64,000 nt of DNA from Allobosea sp. AAP35 (lineage in GTDB: Bacteria; Pseudomonadota; Alphaproteobacteria; Rhizobiales; Beijerinckiaceae): contig NZ_LJHQ01000018.1 of NCBI RefSeq assembly GCF_001295925.1, positions 124,001-188,000 of the forward strand. Direction: 5' to 3'. Position numbers and translations under genes: made by a program. Shown piece after piece: positions 37,235 to 44,853 of the stretch (positions are counted from its first letter, which is position 1; the number at the start of each line of letters is the position of its first letter). The notes under the pieces were generated by a model. It was not told where the DNA came from, did no database searches, and saw nothing but the letters and a program-made list of their open reading frames with translations.

Positions 37235-38197
37235 TCACGCCGCGCAGGCCTCAAAACCCTGACGCAGCTCGTTCTCGTTGAGGTCGCGGCCAATGAAGAC
37301 GAGGCGCGAGCTGCGGGTCTCGCCATCCTTCCAGTCGCGCTGGAGATCGCCGTCCAGGATCATGTGCACGCCCTGGAAGACGAAGCGGCGCGGCTCGTCC
37401 TTGAAGGCGAGGATACCCTTGGAGCGCAGGATGTTGGGCCCCTGCGCCTGGCTGACATCATTGATCCAGGGCATGAACTTCTCAGGGTCGACATCGCCGG
37501 GAATCGTGAAGGACATCGAGCGCACGGCGTCGGAATGATGATGGTGATGCCCGGATTCGAGGAAATCCGGCTCGATGTCGAGGATGCGGTCGAGATCAAA
37601 CGCGTTGCGGTCGAGCAGCTGATCGATCGGAACGTCGCAGCGCGTCGTCTTGTGCAGCTTGGCATAGGGGTTGATGGCGCGGATCGCGGCCTCGACCGAG
37701 GCGAGCTCTTCGGGCGTCACCAGATCGACCTTGTTGAGGACGATGACGTCGGCAAAGGCGATCTGGTTCTTGGCCTCGGGCGCATCCATCAGCCGGTCCT
37801 TCAGCCACTTCGCGTCGGTCACCGTGATGACGGCATCGAGCTTGGTGGCGTCGCCGACATCCTGGTCGACGAAGAAGGTCTGCGCGACCGGGGCCGGATC
37901 GGCCAGCCCTGTTGTCTCGACGATGATCGCGTCGAACTTGCCCTTGCGCTTCATTAGCCCGTCGAGAATGCGGATCAGATCGCCGCGCACGGTGCAGCAG
38001 ATGCAGCCATTGTTCATCTCGAAGATTTCTTCGTCGGCGCCGACGACGAGGTCGCCATCGATGCCGGCCTCGCCGAACTCGTTGACGATGACGGCGAACT
38101 TCTTGCCGTGATCTTCGGTGAGGATGCGGTTCAAAAGCGTGGTCTTGCCGGCGCCCAGATAGCCGGTGAGCACCGTGACGGGAATTTTCTCGGACAT
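37235..38197 (-). CDS. COG0523 (CobW/ZNG1-type) metal-chaperone GTPase
   Basis: A 320-residue GTPase of the COG0523 family that hands metal ions, often zinc, to client proteins. The Walker A motif [12 protein letters not shown] (11-22) is followed by the CxCC metal site GCICC (C65, C67, C68), VETTGLADP, the NKVDL motif and a His-rich [11 protein letters not shown] loop. The C-terminal domain is of the CobW type. The ATG at 38197 is family-consistent. It follows the znuA gene on the same strand, so a zinc-allocation role is the best guess; cobalt for cobalamin is less likely since no cob genes are near. Confidence 0.95.
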   Translation of the reverse strand: MSEKIPVTVLTGYLGAGKTTLLNRILTEDHGKKFAVIVNEFGEAGIDGDLVVGADEEIFEMNNGCICCTVRGDLIRILDGLMKRKGKFDAIIVETTGLADPAPVAQTFFVDQDVGDATKLDAVITVTDAKWLKDRLMDAPEAKNQIAFADVIVLNKVDLVTPEELASVEAAIRAINPYAKLHKTTRCDVPIDQLLDRNAFDLDRILDIEPDFLESGHHHHHSDAVRSMSFTIPGDVDPEKFMPWINDVSQAQGPNILRSKGILAFKDEPRRFVFQGVHMILDGDLQRDWKDGETRSSRLVFIGRDLNENELRQGFEACAA

Positions 38198-38263
38198 GGG
38201 TGTGACCCTTGGTTCTTCAAACGGCAGTGCCGGGCCGCTCCTCGCGCCCCGGCTTGAGACACC

Positions 38264-38376
38264 TCCAGCCCTCATCCTGCGGAGAAGCCGTAAGGCTTCG
38301 TCTCGAAGGATGCTCCAGCGCGCTCTGGACCATCCTTCGAGATGCCGCTTCGCGGCTCCTCAGGATGAGGGCTGGA
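38264..38376. repeat. Dispersed palindromic element, family C
   Basis: Outer arms TCCAGCCCTCATCCTG and CAGGATGAGGGCTGGA are perfect complements, with inner CTTCGTCTCGAAGGATG and CATCCTTCGAGATGCCG arms. It resembles CCTCATCCTGAGGAG elements of rhizobia. It lies between znuA and the COG0523 GTPase gene. Confidence 0.85.
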
Positions 38377-38392
38377 ATGTGAGAGCCGGCGG

Positions 38393-39337
38393 TCAGGCCG
38401 GGCCGGCGGCGAGCGCCTTTTCGATCTGCGTTATATTGTGTTTCATCATCGCGATGTAAGTCCCGGCCGGGCCCGATGCATCGGAAAGCGCGTCGGAATA
38501 GATCCGCCCGCCGAGCCTGGCGCCGCTCTCGCGCGCGATCTGCTCGACGAGCCGCGGATTGGTGACATTTTCGAGGAACACGGCCGGCACCTTCTGCGCC
38601 TTCACCTGCCGGATGATGCGGCCGACATCGCGCGCCGAGGCCTCGGCCTCGGTCGAGACGCCCTGCGGCGCGATGAACTGGATGCCATAGGCCTTCACGA
38701 AATAGCCGAAAGCGTCATGCGAGGTGATCGCCTTGCGCCGGTCCTCAGGGATGCGCGCGATCGCCGCGCGGATCTCGCCATCGAGCGTCTCGAGCTGCGC
38801 CAGATAGCGCGTGGCATTGGTTTCATAGGTGTCCTTGCCGGCGGGATCGGCCTTCACCAGCGCGTCGCGGATGTTGGCGACATAGATCCTGGCATTGGCG
38901 ACGCTCTGCCAGGCATGCGGATCGACCCCACCATGATCATGGCCATGTGCATGGTCCTTCTTGCCGTGGCCATGGTCGTCCTCGGTCTCGAGCGGGGTGA
39001 CGCCGGACGTCGCGGTCGCAACGGTCGCTTTGGCGCCCGATGACTTGATCAGCCGGGTCATCCAGCCCTCGAATTTCAGCCCGTTGACGACGATCAGTTT
39101 GGCGCCGGCCATCGCCTTCGCATCGGCGGGCGTCGGCGAATAGACATGGGCGTCGCCATTGGGGCCGACCAGCGTGGTCAGCGCAACGCGATCGCCACCG
39201 ACCTCCTTCACGAAATCGCCGAGGATCGAGAAGCTGGCGACGACGGGCAGCTTGTCCTGGGCGATGGCGGCGAGCGGGGCCTGGGCGAGGAGCAGCCCGG
39301 CGGCCAGGGCTCCGAGGAGCGCGCGACGGTTCGGCAT
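38393..39337 (-). CDS. znuA: Zinc ABC transporter substrate-binding protein
   Basis: A 314-residue periplasmic protein with a signal peptide (cleavage near AIA-QD) that captures Zn2+ for ZnuBC. A His/Asp-rich loop at about 118-141 (DHGHGKKDHAHGHDHGG) is the zinc-scavenging signature that separates ZnuA from manganese-specific relatives. Conserved metal-site residues include His in GDAHVYSP, VDPHAW and TSHDAFGYF. A GGAG ribosome site precedes the ATG at 39337. A candidate Zur site covers the short gap to znuB. Confidence 0.95.
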   Translation of the reverse strand: MPNRRALLGALAAGLLLAQAPLAAIAQDKLPVVASFSILGDFVKEVGGDRVALTTLVGPNGDAHVYSPTPADAKAMAGAKLIVVNGLKFEGWMTRLIKSSGAKATVATATSGVTPLETEDDHGHGKKDHAHGHDHGGVDPHAWQSVANARIYVANIRDALVKADPAGKDTYETNATRYLAQLETLDGEIRAAIARIPEDRRKAITSHDAFGYFVKAYGIQFIAPQGVSTEAEASARDVGRIIRQVKAQKVPAVFLENVTNPRLVEQIARESGARLGGRIYSDALSDASGPAGTYIAMMKHNITQIEKALAAGPA

Positions 39338-39352
39338 GGGTATCTCCGGCAA

Positions 39353-39374
39353 GTTATGAAACACTATAACATTA
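39353..39374. promoter_or_regulatory. Candidate Zur operator before znuA
   Basis: GTTATGAAACACTATAAC (39353-39370) is an imperfect palindrome with GTTAT/ATAAC arms, followed by ATTA. The 8-mer TAACATTA (39367-39374) recurs, on the opposite strand, in the znuC leader at 41342-41349. AT-rich palindromes of this kind are typical of Zur sites in alphaproteobacteria, from memory. Confidence 0.6.
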
Positions 39375-40259
39375 CTACGCCCGAAGATGCGCCCGAGGCA
39401 AGAGCCGTCGCAGCAACCCGCCTTGCGAACCGATCAGAAGCGAGCCGAGATAGAGCGCCCCCGCGGCCAGGATGATCGCCGGCCCCGCCGGGAGATTGCT
39501 GCCGGCCGAATAGGACACTACCAGCCCGGCATAGCCAGCGACCATGCCAAAGCCGCTGGCGAGCAGGATCAGCCGGGTGATGTCGGCGGTCCAGAACCGC
39601 GCCGCCGCCGCCGGCAGCATCATCAGGCCGACCGCGAGCAGCGTGCCCAGTGCGTGGAAGCCCGCGACCAGATTGAGCACCACCAGCGCCAGGAAGGTCA
39701 GATGCACGACGCCGCCCGACCGGCTGACCGAGCGCAAAAAGCCCGGATCGACGCATTCCATCACCAGCGGCCGATAGAGCGCCGCCAGGCTGAGCAGCGA
39801 CACCGTCGCGACGCCCGACAGCAGGATCAGCACGTCGTCGTCGAGCGCCAGCACATTGCCGAAGAGGACATGAAAAAGATCGACCGCCGAGCCGCGCAGC
39901 GAGACGATGGTGACGCCCAGCGCCAGCGAGATCAGGTAGAAGGCGGCGAGCGACGCATCCTCCTTGATCACCGTGACGCGCGCCACGGCGCCGGCCGCGA
40001 GCGCCACGGCAAAGCCGGCGGCAAGCCCGCCCAACGTCATCGCCGGTAGCGAGAACCCGGCGACGAGATAGCCGATCGCGGCGCCCGGCAGGATCGCATG
40101 CGCCATCGCATCGCCGGTCAGGCTCATCCGCCGCAGCATCAGGAACACGCCGATCGCGCCGCCCGACACCGACAGAGCGACGACGCCGACCAGCGCCCGG
40201 CGCATGAAATCGAATTCGGCGAAGGGGCCGATGAAGAGGTCGTAGAGGAGCGCGATCAA
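39375..40259 (-). CDS. znuB: Zinc ABC transporter permease
   Basis: A 294-residue inner-membrane permease of the ABC-3 family with about eight hydrophobic segments, which forms the channel for zinc delivered by ZnuA. Family hallmarks are the start LLYDLFIGPFAEFDFMRRAL, the LRRMSLTGDAMAHAILPG segment and SLALGVTIVSL. The best start is a TTG at 40259, because the conserved N-terminal segment lies before the first ATG (40205). It sits between znuC and znuA, with a family B palindrome separating it from znuC. Confidence 0.94.
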   Translation of the reverse strand: MIALLYDLFIGPFAEFDFMRRALVGVVALSVSGGAIGVFLMLRRMSLTGDAMAHAILPGAAIGYLVAGFSLPAMTLGGLAAGFAVALAAGAVARVTVIKEDASLAAFYLISLALGVTIVSLRGSAVDLFHVLFGNVLALDDDVLILLSGVATVSLLSLAALYRPLVMECVDPGFLRSVSRSGGVVHLTFLALVVLNLVAGFHALGTLLAVGLMMLPAAAARFWTADITRLILLASGFGMVAGYAGLVVSYSAGSNLPAGPAIILAAGALYLGSLLIGSQGGLLRRLLPRAHLRA

Positions 40260-40279
40260 CAGCGTGGTTTCCCGACCCC

Positions 40280-40389
40280 GTCATTCCGGACAAGCCGCGA
40301 AGCGGCGCCGATCCGGAAGCCATCCTAGAGCGCCGTCGTTGCCCTATGATGGATCCCGGGTCTCCGCTGCGCTGCGCCCGGAATGACGG
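40280..40389. repeat. Dispersed palindromic element, family B
   Basis: Starts GTCATTCCGGACAAGCCGCG and ends CTGCGCCCGGAATGACGG, with inner arms GATCCGGAAGCCATCCTAGAGC and CCTATGATGGATCCCGGG partly paired. It lies in the 169-base gap between znuC and znuB. Confidence 0.8.
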
Positions 40390-40428
40390 CGTCCTTGTCT
40401 TGAACGAGGGTGGACGTCAGAGAAAGAC

Positions 40429-41184
40429 CTAAGCCGCGTCGCGCTCGCAGGGTGCAGCGTGGCTGTCGAAGGCTTCGACCATGCGGCGCGCCTTGAGCAG
40501 GTTGGCCGCCGTCAGCACCTCGCCGGTCTCGCCCCAGGCCACCGTCTCGCGCGCCAGCAGCAGCGTCTGCGGGAAGGCGCGGCGCACCGTCTCGATATCA
40601 TGCAGCACGGCGACCACGGTGCGGCTTTCGCCATGCCAGCGCTGGACCAGGGCCAGGAGATCGGCGGTGGTGCGCGCGTCGATCGCCGTAAAGGGCTCGT
40701 CGAGCAGGATGATGTCAGCGTCCTGCAGCAAAAGCCGCGCAAACAGCGCCCGCTGCATCTGCCCGCCGGACAAAGCTACGATGGGACGACGCTCGAAACC
40801 GGCGAGCCCGACGGCGGCAATCGCCGCCTCGATCTTGGCCGCGGCGCCGCGCCCGATGCCGCCGAAGATGCCGGCCCGGTTCCACAAACCCATGGCGACG
40901 AGATCGTAGACATGGATCGGGAAGGAGCGGTCGAGTTCGGCCTGCTGTGGCAGATAGGCCAGGCGCCGCCCCGTAGCCAAGGCGATCTGCCCATCAAGCG
41001 GCGAGAGCGCGCCTGCAATGCCCTTCAGCAGGGTGGATTTGCCGGCGCCATTGGGGCCGACGATCGCCGTCAGGCTGCCCGTGGCGATCTCGCCCGACAG
41101 GTGATGCACGGCAGGGTGACGGTCATAACCCAGCGTCAGATCGGTGAGACGAATGGCGGACAATGGGTTGGCGACCTTCTTCAC
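40429..41184 (-). CDS. znuC: Zinc ABC transporter ATP-binding protein
   Basis: A 251-residue ATPase that powers ZnuB. The Walker A motif GPNGAGKST is at 43-51, the signature is LSGGQMQ, the Walker B is ADIILLDEPF and the switch His is in VLHDIETV. The start is a GTG that overlaps the stop of a 49-residue membrane peptide as GTGA, so translation of the two is coupled. It is the second gene of the zinc island, which runs znuC-znuB-znuA-GTPase on the minus strand. Confidence 0.94.
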   Translation of the reverse strand: MKKVANPLSAIRLTDLTLGYDRHPAVHHLSGEIATGSLTAIVGPNGAGKSTLLKGIAGALSPLDGQIALATGRRLAYLPQQAELDRSFPIHVYDLVAMGLWNRAGIFGGIGRGAAAKIEAAIAAVGLAGFERRPIVALSGGQMQRALFARLLLQDADIILLDEPFTAIDARTTADLLALVQRWHGESRTVVAVLHDIETVRRAFPQTLLLARETVAWGETGEVLTAANLLKARRMVEAFDSHAAPCERDAA

Positions 41185-41330
41185 AGGATGACGGCGAAGG
41201 TCGCCACCCAGAGCAGCGCGACGATGCCAGCGGCCAGGCCGATGCGCGCCGGCGCCGACAGGCGCAGCAGCGACCAGCCCGGATCGACCGGGACGGCGTG
41301 GGAGATCGGGTGCGTGTGGGGCCGGGCCAT
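41181..41330 (-). CDS. 49-residue membrane peptide coupled to znuC
   Basis: A very small protein beginning MARPHTHPISHAVPVDPGWS and ending in one hydrophobic helix (RIGLAAGIVALLWVATFAVIL). It should be a single-pass inner-membrane peptide with a His-containing N-terminal tail (HTHPISH). Its TGA stop overlaps the znuC GTG start as GTGA, which strongly supports that it is translated. A candidate Zur site lies at 41338-41350, just before its ATG. Function is unknown. It could assist the transporter or sense zinc, which is inference. Confidence 0.75.
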   Translation of the reverse strand: MARPHTHPISHAVPVDPGWSLLRLSAPARIGLAAGIVALLWVATFAVIL

Positions 41331-41337
41331 ACGCGAT

Positions 41338-41350
41338 GATATAATGTTAC
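41338..41350. promoter_or_regulatory. Candidate Zur operator before the znuC operon
   Basis: GATATAATGTTAC lies just upstream of the 49-residue gene and znuC. Its core TAATGTTA is the reverse complement of TAACATTA at 39367-39374 before znuA, so both zinc units may be repressed by Zur. No zur gene is present in the window. Confidence 0.55.
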
Positions 41351-41419
41351 GCGGCCCGATGGGCAAGTCCGGCCTGGCGGCGTGTGGAAACCGGTAACGC
41401 AATTTGCCGAAAACATTTA

Positions 41420-41710
41420 ATGGAGTTACATATATTCGTGGACATCGTCTTCGACAGAACCAAGCGGGACACAACGCTACAGGAGCGCGGGCTGGATTTC
41501 GCCAGAGCCGCCGAGGTTTTCGCCGGCAGGACGTTCACGCAGCCAGATCGTTGGATCGATTATGGGGAGGAACGCTTCATCACAGTCGGTCGGCTCGACG
41601 GCCGGATCGTTGTCATCGTCTGGACTGATCGTGGCCACGCGCGCCGCATCATCAGTATGAGGAAAGCCAATGAGCGAGAACAAGCGCGATACCAAAGCCG
41701 CCTGGGTTGA
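41420..41710 (+). CDS. BrnT-family toxin, second copy
   Basis: A 96-residue protein from the ATG at 41420 (a GTG at 41438 is an alternative). It has the BrnT layout: FDRTKRDTTLQERGLDFARAAEVFAGRTFTQPD in pieces, then GRLDGRIVVIVWTDRGHARRIISMRKANERE. The RRIISMRKA segment is the family signature near the C-terminus. It is an mRNA-cleaving toxin by family knowledge. It overlaps the next gene by 41 bases, toxin first. It is divergent from the znuC operon with about 90 bases between them. Confidence 0.9.
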   Translation: MELHIFVDIVFDRTKRDTTLQERGLDFARAAEVFAGRTFTQPDRWIDYGEERFITVGRLDGRIVVIVWTDRGHARRIISMRKANEREQARYQSRLG

Positions 41711-41927
41711 CCCCGACGACGTGCCCGAATTGACCGATGAATGGTTCGATGACGCTGATGTTCACGATAACGGCGTCCTGATCCGTCGTGGCCGGGGAAG
41801 GCCCAAGGTCGCGACACCCAAGCAACAGATCACCTTGCGGCTCGATGCCGATATCATCGAACGCTTCCGGGCGACCGGCCCCGGCTGGCAAGCGCGGATC
41901 AACGAGGCGCTGCGCAAGGCCGGGTAA
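41670..41927 (+). CDS. BrnA-family antitoxin
   Basis: An 85-residue BrnA antitoxin. The N-terminal acidic part (VDPDDVPELTDEWFDDADVH) binds toxin. The C-terminal part (RRGRGRPKVATPKQQITLRLDADIIERF then TGPGWQARINEALRKAG) is the ribbon-helix-helix domain in the usual BrnA form, with GPGWQxRINEAL as the family hallmark. A GAGGAAAG ribosome site sits inside the toxin gene end. Unlike the pair at 12144-12708, whose antitoxin is of the CopG_antitoxin type, this is a classic BrnA. Confidence 0.93.
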   Translation: MSENKRDTKAAWVDPDDVPELTDEWFDDADVHDNGVLIRRGRGRPKVATPKQQITLRLDADIIERFRATGPGWQARINEALRKAG

Positions 41928-41934
41928 ACCCGCC

Positions 41935-43554
41935 TCAGAACGGCAGGTACTGATACAGCCAGGTTTCGGTCAGCACCGTGTCGCCCGCCTTCAAGAAGCA
42001 GCGCATCTCGACGGGGTCACTGCCCTCCACAGTGAGGTCGAACTGCGCCCGCCAGTGGCCTGGCACGTCGTTGGGGACGGCTTCGGCGAAGATGTAGGAG
42101 AACGTCCCACGCGAGGCCGAGAGCACGACTTCGGGCTTAACGCCGAAGGGAATATTCTCCAGCGCCGCCCCTCTGAACTCGACCATGAACTTGCGCACGC
42201 CCTTTGGCCGGACTGTCCCGGGCTGGCCGCCATTGCCCAGCCGCGTTGCGACGACGCGGCCGAGCGGGGTCGGGAAGGGCTCGTCGGCAAGCCAGTGGAG
42301 CCTGTAGCGGAAGGCATAGGAAGCGCCGGCCTTAGCCGGCCCGGCCGGCACCCACATCGCGACGATGTTGTCGTGGATCTCGTCGTCGGTCGGGATCTCG
42401 ATGAGCTGGACGGCGCCCTTGCCCCAGTTGCCTTGCGTCTCGACCCAGAGGCTCGGCCGGCGCTCGTAGAACACGCCGTCGAGATAATGCGCCACCTCGC
42501 GATCGCGCTGCATCAGCCCGAATCCGCGCGGGTTTTCGTCAACGAAGGAGGACGCCATCGTCCGCGAAGGGTTGTTGAGCGGCCGAAGGGCACGCTCGCC
42601 CGTGCCGGTCCAGAGCGCCAGACCATCGGAATCATGCACCTCGGGCCGCCAGTCGACGGCGGTCGCCTTGGCCTTCTCCGAATACCAGTACATCGAGGTC
42701 AAGGGTGCGATGCCCAGCCGTTCGACATCCCGGCGCAGATGGATCTCGGTCTCGATCTCCATCGTCACGCCCTTGCCGCGATGCATGCGGAAGCGATAGG
42801 CGCCCGCCACGCTCGGCCCCGAGAGCAGCGCATAGACCATGACATGCTCGGCCCCGGGCGCAGGCGTCTCCAGCCAGATATGGGTGAAGTCGGGAAACTC
42901 TTCCGCCTTGCCGCCGACGGCCGGGTCGATCGCCAGTCCGCGCGCCGAGAGGCCATACTGATAGAGTTCGCCGATGGCGCGGAAATAGGAAGCCCCGAGA
43001 AACGCGACCCAATCGTTCTTCTGCCAGTCTAGCTTCTCGCCCTTGCGGCCGGGATGTCCCGTGCGGCTCTCCTGAAAACGGAAGCCGGAGAAGCCCGCGC
43101 CAGCGGGCAGTTCGCGCGCCGGCGAATCCGCCGGCATCTCGAAATAACTTTCGTCATAGACGATCTCGCGTGCCTGCCCGCCATCGAGCACATGCATCCG
43201 CACCGGCTTCTGGAAATAGCGACCGAGATGGAAGAAGGTCACTGGCCAGGGCGAGGGCCCGTCCGCCCACAGCGCCATTTCGGGCTTGAACCGGATCTTG
43301 CCATGACCGTCATAGTCGATCCGCTCGAGCACGTCGGGGCGCGGGCTCGGCGGCGCCTGATAAGGCTGGGCTGCGAGATCACGTGCTCTCGCCTTCAGCG
43401 CATCGAAGCTGAAAGCCTCGGTCGCGCCGAGCCGCAGACCCTGCTGCGCCAGCGCCTCCGGAGAAAAGCCGAGCGCGGCCAAAGCGGCTGTCGCGCTGGC
43501 GCCGGCCAGCAGCATGCGGCGGTCGGGACGGGGCGGTCTGGCACGAGGATGCAT
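41935..43554 (-). CDS. Periplasmic glucan biosynthesis protein OpgG/OpgD
   Basis: A 539-residue MdoG/OpgG-family protein. A Tat-type signal with DRRMLLAGASATAALAAL leads the mature chain out. The mature part has the LARDLAAQPYQAPPSPRPDVLERIDYD start (in parts), the carbohydrate-active beta-sandwich, and the LVSGPSVAGAYRFRMHRG and FGLMQRDREVAHYLDGVF segments. The family modifies or extends beta-glucan backbones in the periplasm under low osmolarity. I chose the ATG at 43554, because the longer open frame shows no similarity. No opgH glucosyltransferase gene lies nearby, so it may act with a distant one. Confidence 0.9.
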   Translation of the reverse strand: MHPRARPPRPDRRMLLAGASATAALAALGFSPEALAQQGLRLGATEAFSFDALKARARDLAAQPYQAPPSPRPDVLERIDYDGHGKIRFKPEMALWADGPSPWPVTFFHLGRYFQKPVRMHVLDGGQAREIVYDESYFEMPADSPARELPAGAGFSGFRFQESRTGHPGRKGEKLDWQKNDWVAFLGASYFRAIGELYQYGLSARGLAIDPAVGGKAEEFPDFTHIWLETPAPGAEHVMVYALLSGPSVAGAYRFRMHRGKGVTMEIETEIHLRRDVERLGIAPLTSMYWYSEKAKATAVDWRPEVHDSDGLALWTGTGERALRPLNNPSRTMASSFVDENPRGFGLMQRDREVAHYLDGVFYERRPSLWVETQGNWGKGAVQLIEIPTDDEIHDNIVAMWVPAGPAKAGASYAFRYRLHWLADEPFPTPLGRVVATRLGNGGQPGTVRPKGVRKFMVEFRGAALENIPFGVKPEVVLSASRGTFSYIFAEAVPNDVPGHWRAQFDLTVEGSDPVEMRCFLKAGDTVLTETWLYQYLPF

Positions 43555-43808
43555 GGCGGGCGAGGCTCGCTGGGCTGGCGACGGCGGCACCGTCAGGGCT
43601 GAAATCGGGCTAGCCTGTCCCAGCGGCAAGGGCAACCGGCAAGGACGGGTCGTGACACTTCGATGGCGGGCAATCATGGCGAAAGCGTCACGCCGAAACG
43701 GCACTCGCCTTTTGGCGGGTGTCCGGCGCCTTTCATTTTGATGCCTGCCTGATCTACAAAGGGAGCGAGACCGGCATTCGACGCCGGCATTGATCACTGG
43801 GAGGTGAC

Positions 43809-44777
43809 ATGAAAAAGCTTGTATCCAGCCGGACTCTCGCCGGCATCGCCACTGCGGCCCTGATCGCGCTCGCACCAGCCGGCGCCCGCGCACAGGACTT
43901 CATCAACGTACTCACTGGCGGCACCTCGGGCGTCTACTACCCGCTCGGCGTCGCGCTCTCCAAGATCTATGGCGACAAGATCAAGAATGTCCGCCCGACC
44001 GTTCAGGCCACCAAGGCCTCGGTCGAGAACCTGCAATTGCTGCAGCAGGCCAAGGGCGAGATCGCCTTCACGCTCGGCGATTCGCTCGCCGCCGCCTGGA
44101 AGGGCGACGAGGAAGCGGGCTTCAAGACCCCGCTGAAGAAGCTGCGCGGCGTCACCGCGATCTACCCCAACTTCATCCAGATCGTCGCCTCCAAGGACAG
44201 CGGCATCAAGACGCTCGCCGATCTCAAGGGCAAGCGGCTGTCGGTCGGCGCGCCGAAATCCGGCACCGAGCTCAATGCCCGCGCCGTGCTGGCGGCTGCC
44301 GGCATGAGCTACAAGGACCTCAGCAAGGTCGAGTACCTGCCCTTCGCCGAATCGGTCGAGCTGATGAAGAACCGCCAGCTCGACGCCACGCTGCAATCGG
44401 CAGGCCTCGGCGTCGCCTCGCTGCGCGATCTCGCCACCTCGGTCGAGATCGTCGTCGTCGAGGTGCCGGCCGCCGCGGTCGAGAAGGCTGGCGCGCCTTT
44501 CGTCCAGGCCACCATCCCGGCCAACACCTATACCGGCCAGACGGTAGCGGTCCCCGCTGCGGCGGTGATGAACTACCTCGTGACCCATGAGGGCATGAAG
44601 GAAGAGACCGTCTACGAGATGACCAAGTCGATCTACGAGAACCTCGGCGATCTCGGCGCCGCGCATGCCGCTGCCCGCTCGATCAAGCTCGAGGGCGCGC
44701 TCGAAGGCATGCCGATCCCGCTGCATCCGGGTGCGGCGCGCTACTTCAAGGAAAAGGGCCTGAAGGTCGGCTCCTGA
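43809..44777 (+). CDS. TAXI-family TRAP transporter solute-binding protein
   Basis: A 322-residue periplasmic binding protein with a signal peptide (cleavage near ARA-QD). The TAXI family signature FINVLTGGTSGVYYPLGVALS is near the mature start, and SVGAPKSGTELNARAVLAAAG is in the second lobe. TAXI proteins feed a fused TRAP permease with organic acids or amino acids such as glutamate. The ligand cannot be read here. It is followed by a hairpin terminator and then its permease, so the binding protein can be made in excess. Confidence 0.95.
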   Translation: MKKLVSSRTLAGIATAALIALAPAGARAQDFINVLTGGTSGVYYPLGVALSKIYGDKIKNVRPTVQATKASVENLQLLQQAKGEIAFTLGDSLAAAWKGDEEAGFKTPLKKLRGVTAIYPNFIQIVASKDSGIKTLADLKGKRLSVGAPKSGTELNARAVLAAAGMSYKDLSKVEYLPFAESVELMKNRQLDATLQSAGLGVASLRDLATSVEIVVVEVPAAAVEKAGAPFVQATIPANTYTGQTVAVPAAAVMNYLVTHEGMKEETVYEMTKSIYENLGDLGAAHAAARSIKLEGALEGMPIPLHPGAARYFKEKGLKVGS

Positions 44778-44802
44778 GCCGATCCTGCGGCAAAAATCAC
44801 GG

Positions 44803-44833
44803 GCGAGGCCGGTTCAACCGGCCTCGCCTTTTC
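44803..44833 (+). terminator. Intercistronic hairpin between TAXI binding protein and permease
   Basis: A 10-bp stem GCGAGGCCGG / CCGGCCTCGC with loop TTCAA (44803-44827), followed by CTTTTCTCT. It can end most transcripts after the binding-protein gene while letting some reach the permease. Confidence 0.85.
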
Positions 44834-44853
44834 TCTGAGTGGATGATGAGACG

